Positions 6,047 through 10,733 of a stretch of 10,733 nucleotides of DNA are shown one piece after another. The notes under the pieces are model-generated. The model was not told where the DNA came from. It saw only the letters and a list, made by a program, of their open reading frames with translations, and did not search any database. The stretch comes from Deltaproteobacteria bacterium (GTDB taxonomy: Bacteria; Desulfobacterota_D; UBA1144; Nemesobacterales; N074bin48), in assembly GCA_004356685.1 (NCBI GenBank), contig SMWS01000057.1, forward strand, positions 1 to 10,733. Direction: 5' to 3'. Numbering within the stretch: the first letter of the stretch is position 1; each line of letters starts with the position of its first letter. The position numbers and the translations under genes were made by a program.

Positions 6047-6206
6047 TAAAGAAACTTTTATATTAGGTGCGGGCATGACCGGGCTTGCAGCAGGAATGGT
6101 TTCAGGGTTAAAAGTTTATGAAGCGCAGGAAGTTCCGGGAGGGATTTGTTCTTCATATTATCTTAAGGCTAACCAATTCTGTCCTTATTATGTAATATTA
6201 ATCTGA
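6039..6206 (+). pseudogene. N-terminal stub of a FAD/NAD(P)-binding oxidoreductase
   Basis: The 55-residue frame reads MSNKETFILGAGMTGLAAGM, then VSGLKVYEAQEVPGGICSSY, then YLKANQFCPYYVILI and a stop. G-A-G-M-T-G-L-A-A (10-18), VYEA (26-29) and PGGICSS (33-39) are the dinucleotide-binding start of amine-oxidase/protoporphyrinogen-oxidase-like enzymes, several of which occur in surface-polysaccharide clusters. Full enzymes of this kind run to over 400 residues, so nearly all of the protein, including the substrate domain, is gone. After residue 43 the similarity to the family stops, and the next gene ends convergently 11 bp later. The stub thus marks a deletion or insertion junction at the edge of the polysaccharide cassette. 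Its start region carries the 10-bp tandem duplication. A functional micropeptide is possible but unlikely. Confidence 0.65.
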
Positions 6207-6217
6207 GGATGAATAAA

Positions 6218-7267
6218 TTATATAACGCTAAAGTGAGTGTTTAACAATTTTAAGAATTTTTCACAACTTTTTTCTAAGCTATATTTTTCTGATAGTGACC
6301 TTGCATTTATCTGTAATTTTACACGTAATTCATCGTTTTCTAATATTGTATTCAGATTATTAGCTAAAGATTTCCAATCTTCAACGGGACTGATAAGCCC
6401 ATTAATCTCGTGATCAATAATATGCGCGGCAGTTGTTGAAACTATCGCACATTCACATGCAAGTGCCTGAAGCAATAAAAAGCTTAATCCTTCACTTCTC
6501 GATGGAACTATATATATATCTGCGACACTTAATATATCTTTAAGATTCTCATCGGTATTAATAAAACCAAATGATTTCACTTTTATATTATTTGATAAAT
6601 TAATTTTAGCAGATCCGATAGTCCAGACTTCCCAATCATGAATTTTTCTGATTTTTGACAATTCTTCTATGGCTTTTTCTCCAATGTCTAAGCCTTTCCT
6701 GTAATCTTCCCTAGCAAAAAGTAAGATAACATATGGATTGTTTTTTTGATTATTATAGGAAGAGGAAGTTTGTTTATAGTAGATGCTTAGATCTACTCCA
6801 TTTGATATGATTGTTATATTTTTTGGTTGGTATGTTTGCAAAATGTGGAACAATCCTTTAGATACAGCAATAGAACGAATATTGAATATTTTAAATGCTA
6901 TTTTATAACAATAATCATTAAAATATCTTAGTATTTTTGATTTATAGTAGTTCACATCATAATCGGCAGCTATATATAATATTTTTTTTCGGTTGCGTAT
7001 ATATGCAAGACAAGCAATTAAAATTAAGTCAACAATAACAACATCAGTCTTAAATTTTGAAATTAGAGCGAATATAATAGTCCCAAGGATACCTGGAATA
7101 GGTATTTTATTTATAATAATATTAGGGTCAATATAATAGTGAGTGTTTACTTCATTGGTCCAATATAATATCGAATGCCCTTTTTTTGCAAGATAGTTGG
7201 CATAATCTAGTGTAAGCTTATCTCCGCCCCTATTTCTTATTGAATGCCGTATTATTGTAACTTGCAT
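6218..7267 (-). CDS. GT4-family glycosyltransferase
   Basis: This 349-residue GT-B-fold enzyme is likely to transfer a sugar from a nucleotide sugar to a surface glycan on the cytosolic face of the membrane. The C-terminal half has the GT4 landmarks: ISNGVDLSIY (154-163), FAREDYRKGLDIGEKAI (184-200), the acceptor-side signature VPSRSEGLSFLLLQALACECAIVST (254-278) and NGLISPVEDW. The E-x7-E motif is E259-x7-Q267, so the second acidic residue is Gln; this is uncommon but seen in the superfamily. The N-terminal domain is short and lacks clear membrane spans, apart from a hydrophobic stretch near 60-90. It is the last gene of a three-gene operon, with only 10 bp to the upstream gene and no clear ribosome site, which suggests translational coupling. 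The donor and acceptor cannot be told from sequence alone. Confidence 0.88.
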   Translation of the reverse strand: MQVTIIRHSIRNRGGDKLTLDYANYLAKKGHSILYWTNEVNTHYYIDPNIIINKIPIPGILGTIIFALISKFKTDVVIVDLILIACLAYIRNRKKILYIAADYDVNYYKSKILRYFNDYCYKIAFKIFNIRSIAVSKGLFHILQTYQPKNITIISNGVDLSIYYKQTSSSYNNQKNNPYVILLFAREDYRKGLDIGEKAIEELSKIRKIHDWEVWTIGSAKINLSNNIKVKSFGFINTDENLKDILSVADIYIVPSRSEGLSFLLLQALACECAIVSTTAAHIIDHEINGLISPVEDWKSLANNLNTILENDELRVKLQINARSLSEKYSLEKSCEKFLKLLNTHFSVI

Positions 7268-7277
7268 ATTCGTAACT

Positions 7278-8429
7278 TTATTTCGTTTCTATCAAATTAG
7301 TTATTTCTTCATAAACTCTTTGATTACTTTTTCCATCACAGTACTTATGAAATATTTTTCTCACTCGTTCCCTTGCGCCCCTAAATTTATCTGGATTGGT
7401 AATGTTTTCATCAATATAATTAATTACTTCATCCCAATTCTTTGCCTTAGGACCCGGAGTGATTTCTTCATAATCATAGTAAAATTCCCTGTCCTCTTTT
7501 AGATATTCATTTATATCAAAGGGTGTAAAAATTATGGGCCTGTCTAACAATAAGTAATCGAAATAAATACTTGAATAATCTGTTATTAAAAAGTTAAATA
7601 TGTTCAGAGAGTCATAAATATCATCTTCCTTGTAAAACTTTATATTCTCTGATGTGGCTATTTGTTTCAGAAGGCTTTCCGAAGGCAGATTCATAGGATG
7701 TAATTTTATATAAAGCAGAATATTTCTATCCTTAAGAAAGTTTTCCAATTTCTCTATGTTAAAATCGTATTTCTCAAACAGATCAAATTCTGAACTGAAG
7801 CCTCCCCTAAATGTCGGAAGATATATTCCTATTTTTTGATTTTTTTCCTTTTTAATATACTGTTTATTAAAAGAAAACAGTGCATCATTTCTGGGAAAAC
7901 CGGTTATCTTTATAGTATCATCATGAGCATCAAAAGATGATTGAAATCTTTGTTTATTTTCTTCTGATGTTGCAGTTATTAGTGCGTATTTTTTAAATGG
8001 CGAAGGGCATAGCAGCTTTGTTAAAAATATTTTTATGTTTGATACAAAAGAATCTGTGTATAGAAAAATTCTATCGTCAAAACCAATTTTTTTCAGTGGA
8101 ATCCCATGCCATAATTGAACTAATTTAGCACGGTTAAATACAACAAAATTATTAATATCAAGTCTGGGAGGTTGGCATGTAATAACCGCTTGGCTTTTCA
8201 TTGCGAAGTAACATCCTTTTAAACTATAGGCCATGTAGGCCTCAAAACCTTTGTTTCTTATATGTGAAAGTACATTTCTATTTTTTGTTATCCACACGGC
8301 TCTTATTTCGGGATGGTTTTTGTTAATATATTCGAAAAAGTATTTGCTGTTATCAGAATACCTCTTTCCCTCCCATGCGCCGAAAACCCAGATAGGTTTT
8401 TTGTTTATTGGTGAATTTGAATTCGACAT
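7278..8429 (-). CDS. CDP-glycerol glycerophosphotransferase-family protein (TagB/TagF-like)
   Basis: This 383-residue protein matches the Glyphos_transf family, which moves a phosphoglycerol (or phosphoribitol) unit from a CDP-linked donor to a growing polymer or glycan at the inner membrane. Key motifs are QLWHGIPLKKIG (105-116) with the catalytic-type His108, GFPRND (177-182), LPTFRG (204-209), IKLHP (241-245) with His244, TDYSSIYFDYLLLDRPIIFT (283-302), EFYYDYEEITPGP (315-327) and CDGKSNQRV (364-372). These two His and the SS-x-x-FDY block are those known to matter in TagF. It has essentially only the catalytic domain, like TagB and capsule-type enzymes. It lies 20 bp after a nucleotidyltransferase gene, in one operon. 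The ribosome site is weak (AAAGAG, about 10 bases upstream). Gram-negative capsules and Gram-positive teichoic acids both use this family. Product chain length is not predictable. Confidence 0.92.
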   Translation of the reverse strand: MSNSNSPINKKPIWVFGAWEGKRYSDNSKYFFEYINKNHPEIRAVWITKNRNVLSHIRNKGFEAYMAYSLKGCYFAMKSQAVITCQPPRLDINNFVVFNRAKLVQLWHGIPLKKIGFDDRIFLYTDSFVSNIKIFLTKLLCPSPFKKYALITATSEENKQRFQSSFDAHDDTIKITGFPRNDALFSFNKQYIKKEKNQKIGIYLPTFRGGFSSEFDLFEKYDFNIEKLENFLKDRNILLYIKLHPMNLPSESLLKQIATSENIKFYKEDDIYDSLNIFNFLITDYSSIYFDYLLLDRPIIFTPFDINEYLKEDREFYYDYEEITPGPKAKNWDEVINYIDENITNPDKFRGARERVRKIFHKYCDGKSNQRVYEEITNLIETK

Positions 8430-8449
8430 TTTTTTAATCTCTTTATTGT

Positions 8450-9139
8450 TTACTCCCCGGATTTAAGATGCTTTTTTACTAATTCCAAATCTTTTTCAAA
8501 ATCTATTTCAATGCAGAACCTTTTACCAATATTCAATGGTGAAAATTTTATTCCCCTTTCTATTGCCAATTCAACAGCTTTCTCATGATAATCCATGTCT
8601 TTACACTTATCTAAACAATTAATGAAATCGGCCAAATACTTATGATTGATATAATTAATACCGATGGCTTCACCTACTGGATTTTCAACATTTTTTGATA
8701 TGTTTTTTATATAACCCTTATCATCTAAGTTGTATTTTACTTCTTCTTCACCTACTTTTTCATTGTTCACGCATATTAGATTATACTTTGTATTTTCACA
8801 TATAAGTTCGATTATTTTCGAGTCAAATACAACATCTCCATTGATATATATTATATCTTCGTCACTATTAAGAAGATTAATCCCTGCTAACAAACTTTTG
8901 GAGGTGTTAGTATATTTGTATCTGGTATTTATGGCATATTTGAAGCTTGGATATTTTCTAAATATTAAGTTCTTTTTATAGCCAACAACGATTATAATAT
9001 CCGAAAGATTAAAACAACCTTTTAGCGATTTGATTTGGAAATCCAGTATTGTGGTGTTTTTATCGAGATTTACCAGAGCTTTGGGTATTTCGAAACCAAG
9101 CCTGCTGCCAATACCTGCAGCTAATATTATAATTTTCAC
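8450..9139 (-). CDS. LicC/PntC-like nucleotidyltransferase (probable cytidylyltransferase)
   Basis: This 229-residue single-domain NTP-transferase would couple a phosphorylated small molecule to a nucleotide. Motifs are IILAAGIGSRLG (4-15) for NTP binding, PKALV (19-23) with the catalytic-type Lys, IIVVGYKKN (49-57), TNTSKSLLAG (77-86), INGDVVF (99-105) with metal ligand Asp102, and CIEIDFEKDLELV (209-221) with the second metal ligand Asp213. The S-L-L-x-G and EID-x-x-x-DL features resemble phosphocholine (LicC) and aminoethylphosphonate (PntC) cytidylyltransferases more than hexose-1-phosphate enzymes. It is unrelated to the HxGH cytidylyltransferase TagD that normally makes CDP-glycerol. 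It starts at GTG (9137-9139) with AAGG about 11 bases upstream. It heads the operon, with the CDP-glycerol transferase gene next, so CDP-glycerol or a related CDP-polyol is the inferred product. Choline or another phospho-alcohol remains possible. Confidence 0.85.
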   Translation of the reverse strand: MKIIILAAGIGSRLGFEIPKALVNLDKNTTILDFQIKSLKGCFNLSDIIIVVGYKKNLIFRKYPSFKYAINTRYKYTNTSKSLLAGINLLNSDEDIIYINGDVVFDSKIIELICENTKYNLICVNNEKVGEEEVKYNLDDKGYIKNISKNVENPVGEAIGINYINHKYLADFINCLDKCKDMDYHEKAVELAIERGIKFSPLNIGKRFCIEIDFEKDLELVKKHLKSGE

Positions 9140-9205
9140 TCAAAGAATATCCTTTATTAAATTGGAGTTTATAATATAAAAGAATTTTTAGACTTAAATA
9201 GATTT

Positions 9206-9233
9206 ATAATATGGTTTGATCTTATATAAACAA
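9206..9233 (-). promoter_or_regulatory. Promoter candidate for the polysaccharide operon
   Basis: On the minus strand TTGTTT (complement of 9228-9233) is followed after 16 bp by TATTAT (complement of 9206-9211). It would start transcription near 9199, about 60 bases before the GTG of the nucleotidyltransferase. The surrounding 288-bp gap (9140-9427) is very AT-rich, so chance matches are likely. Confidence 0.28.
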
Positions 9234-9353
9234 TTAATTAAATATTTAACTTGTAATTAATTCCTTTGCTGAATTTAAATCTCCAGTGTATTATTTTGTA
9301 TCATATTTTTAAGTTGCTCATGATAAACAGAAAAATTTAATTATCCGGCATAA

Positions 9354-9385
9354 TTGATGAAATCTACAGTAGATTTTGCTATAAG
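9354..9385 (+). promoter_or_regulatory. Extended -10 promoter with a 17-bp palindrome, upstream of the gpsA-like gene
   Basis: TTGATG (9354-9359) precedes TG-C-TATAAG (9377-9385), an extended -10 element; the 20-bp spacing is long. Between them lies a perfect odd palindrome, AAATCTAC-A-GTAGATTT (9360-9376), filling most of the spacer. A protein bound there would block RNA polymerase, so this looks like an operator. The leader to the ATG at 9428 would be about 37 bases, with no Shine-Dalgarno site. Confidence 0.4.
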
Positions 9386-9427
9386 TATATTAAATAAATT
9401 TTTTATTTGTAATATATATACATATCT

Positions 9428-10417
9428 ATGAAAGTATCTATTATAGGGTGTGGAAGTTATGGAACTGCGCTGGCGCAGATTATATCATCTAATGTTAATC
9501 AGGTATTCCTGTTTGGGAGAGATTTTTCTTTATTACATGAAATTAATAAAAATAATGTCAACAAAGTTTATTTCCCGTCCATAAAACTTAATGAGAATAT
9601 CAAAGCCTTTCATATAACTAAAGATGCAGAATACATAAAGGATTGTGATGTTATAGTCTTTTCTGTTCCTTCAGGTGTTACAAGAGATGTAGCACGGAAG
9701 TTGTCTGACTATACAAAAGGCAAGATGATTGTTTCAACGGCTAAAGGAATAGAATATCCATCTTTAAACACAATGAGTCAGTCAATTATGAAAGCAACGG
9801 GGAATAAAAATATATATTGTTTTTCAGGGCCAACTTTTGCAGATGAATTAATAATGGGTTATTTGTCTGGATTTACTGTTGGTGCTAATGATAAAGAAGG
9901 TAGAGATATGATCAGTGATCTATTGAGTAGCCCAAATATTTTATGTGATTTTTCAGATGATATTGAGGGTGTTGAATTATGCGGAGTATTAAAGAATATT
10001 TATTCTATTTCAATAGGAATTTTTGATTCTTTTTCACATAGCAATAATGAGCATTATACATTCCTTAACCTCTGTTTTAAGGAGATGAAGAATATAGTTG
10101 ATGAAGTTGCTAAAGACAAAGACCTGATACATAAGTTTTGTTGTTTCGGGGATTTTAATTTAACTACTAATACTGACAAAAGCAGGAATAGAACCTTAGG
10201 TTTGATGGTAGGTAAAGGGTTATTAGAATTAAAAGAGTTTAACCCTTCCATAATTTTTGAGGGTATGAAGTCTGTAAAAGCTATAAGGAAAAAGAGCAAT
10301 CAATTGGGTTTAGATACACCTATAGTAAATTTTGCTCATGCGGCATTAAATAAAAAAGGAAATATAAAAATGGATATACATAAACTGTTAGAAAAAATTA
10401 AGATAAATTTGAACTAA
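9428..10417 (+). CDS. gpsA: GpsA-like NAD(P)-dependent glycerol-3-phosphate dehydrogenase
   Basis: At 329 residues this is close to the usual GpsA length. GpsA reduces dihydroxyacetone phosphate to sn-glycerol 3-phosphate in the cytosol. Motifs in order: IIGCGSYGTALA (5-16) for dinucleotide binding, VFSVPSG (77-83), STAKGIE (103-109), SGPTFADE (133-140), LCGVLKNIYSI (184-194) with catalytic Lys189, FGDFNLTTNTDKSRNR (240-255) and FEGMKSVKA (277-285). Asp242, Thr246, Arg253 and Asn254 correspond to substrate-binding positions in the family. The segment after DSF (200-213) departs from the normal G-x-N-x-x-A-A-L block, reading SHSNNEHYTFLN, and the C-terminus is weakly conserved. It is therefore a divergent paralogue, probably dedicated to this cassette rather than to phospholipid synthesis. 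It is transcribed away from the nucleotidyltransferase operon. A related substrate, such as a glycerol 2-phosphate precursor, is an alternative. Confidence 0.87.
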   Translation: MKVSIIGCGSYGTALAQIISSNVNQVFLFGRDFSLLHEINKNNVNKVYFPSIKLNENIKAFHITKDAEYIKDCDVIVFSVPSGVTRDVARKLSDYTKGKMIVSTAKGIEYPSLNTMSQSIMKATGNKNIYCFSGPTFADELIMGYLSGFTVGANDKEGRDMISDLLSSPNILCDFSDDIEGVELCGVLKNIYSISIGIFDSFSHSNNEHYTFLNLCFKEMKNIVDEVAKDKDLIHKFCCFGDFNLTTNTDKSRNRTLGLMVGKGLLELKEFNPSIIFEGMKSVKAIRKKSNQLGLDTPIVNFAHAALNKKGNIKMDIHKLLEKIKINLN

Positions 10418-10426
10418 AATTGATAG

Positions 10427-10458
10427 TTAAATAGATTAGCATCTAATATACTATTAGA
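10427..10458 (+). other. Overlapping small stem-loops after the gpsA-like gene
   Basis: TCTAATA (10442-10448), TAC, TATTAGA (10452-10458) form a perfect 7-bp stem. The overlapping ATTAG-CAT-CTAAT just before it can pair instead, so two exclusive hairpins are possible, starting about 10 bases after the stop codon. No T-run follows directly. It may weakly end or protect the transcript. The same CTAAT/ATTAG words build the stem after rpoZ. Confidence 0.3.
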
Positions 10459-10503
10459 CCGATGTTGTTTATTAAAATACTTTAGGGATTAATAACAAAA
10501 ATC

Positions 10504-10733
10504 TTAAGATAGATATTCTTCTATAACATTCCAAATTCTTTCTGAATCATTATCATTTCCTGCCAGTGTCTTTACAAGTGTTATAAGCCTTGAAGTTATC
10601 AAGCATTTATTTGATCCGGCCCTATATCTGAATCAAATGAATGAGGTGGTTGACTCTGGGCCCTTTTTGTTATTACCACACTCAATGCTGATTCCTGAGC
10701 GATGAAATATTTATTTGTTAAAGCACGATTGCA
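10504..10733 (-). pseudogene. Frame-broken 3' end of a gene, possibly UDP-GlcNAc 2-epimerase-like
   Basis: Two minus-strand frames look coding but neither is open throughout. From the right edge to 10599, one frame reads LTNKYFIAQESALSVVITKR before drifting into less plausible sequence and a stop. In the next frame, from 10632 to the stop at 10504-10506, the translation is FRYRAGSNKCLITSRLITL, VKTLAGNDNDSERIWNVI and EEYLS, which looks like a natural C-terminus. That frame has a TGA at 10633-10635 just upstream and no ATG. The simplest reading is one gene with a frameshift near the aaaaaggg run (about 10664-10671) plus a stop. The words QES-A, AGSNK and DSERI...YL occur in the order of QEEA, AGTNK and ASERI...YL in WecB/NeuC-type epimerases, but this is a weak recollection. 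Two small unrelated genes, or a sequencing error, are alternatives. Confidence 0.35.

Noticed and set aside
10054..10299. Minus-strand frame within the gpsA-like gene
   Set aside because: It is antisense to the conserved GDFNLTTN...SRNR region and has no features of its own.
1..10733. tRNA or rRNA genes, CRISPR arrays, transposases, integrases, attachment sites
   Set aside because: I looked on both strands and saw no cloverleaf-like sequence, regular spacer-repeat array, transposase or integrase frame, or long terminal repeats.

Overview
The window is bacterial: it carries rpoZ (RNA polymerase omega subunit) and a fused hisIE. The gene set (crotonase, FmdB-like zinc ribbons, HyuA, cell-surface phosphoglycerol genes) suggests a free-living, AT-rich bacterium. 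The phylum cannot be fixed from these genes, and taxonomy was not tested. Several genes have clear Shine-Dalgarno sites (crotonase, both FmdB-like genes, rpoZ). hisIE, hyuA and the gpsA-like gene have none that I can see.

Layout. (1) Bases 1-980 are accessory-looking. There is the N-terminal part of a ribbon-helix-helix (antitoxin-type) gene running off the left edge, with repeats directly upstream of its start, then an unrecognised 127-residue acidic protein with a good sigma70-type promoter. (2) Bases 981-3926 are metabolic and core. A crotonase resembling methylmalonyl-CoA decarboxylase lies behind a tandem palindromic operator-like site. Divergent from it is a two-gene operon of paralogous FmdB-like zinc-ribbon proteins whose ribbon is split by about 90 residues. 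hisIE and rpoZ follow. (3) Bases 4048-5991 encode a complete HyuA-type hydantoinase/oxoprolinase subunit with no B subunit beside it. (4) Bases 6039-6206 hold the N-terminal stub of a FAD/NAD-binding oxidoreductase, whose start region carries a 10-bp tandem duplication. (5) Bases 6218-10417 form an AT-rich surface-polysaccharide cassette. On the minus strand, in transcription order, are a LicC/PntC-like nucleotidyltransferase, a CDP-glycerol glycerophosphotransferase-family enzyme and a GT4 glycosyltransferase. A divergent GpsA-like dehydrogenase lies on the plus strand. (6) The right end holds coding-like but frame-broken sequence on the minus strand.

How the genes may work together: the GpsA-like enzyme could reduce dihydroxyacetone phosphate (or a relative) to a glycerol phosphate. 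The nucleotidyltransferase could activate it with CTP, and the CDP-glycerol-type transferase could put phosphoglycerol on a surface glycan that the GT4 enzyme helps build. This is inferred from family membership and gene neighbourhood. The unusual point is that the usual TagD-type cytidylyltransferase is absent from the window and a nucleotidyltransferase of another fold sits in its place. This cassette and the split zinc-ribbon gene pair are the two best candidates for something undescribed.
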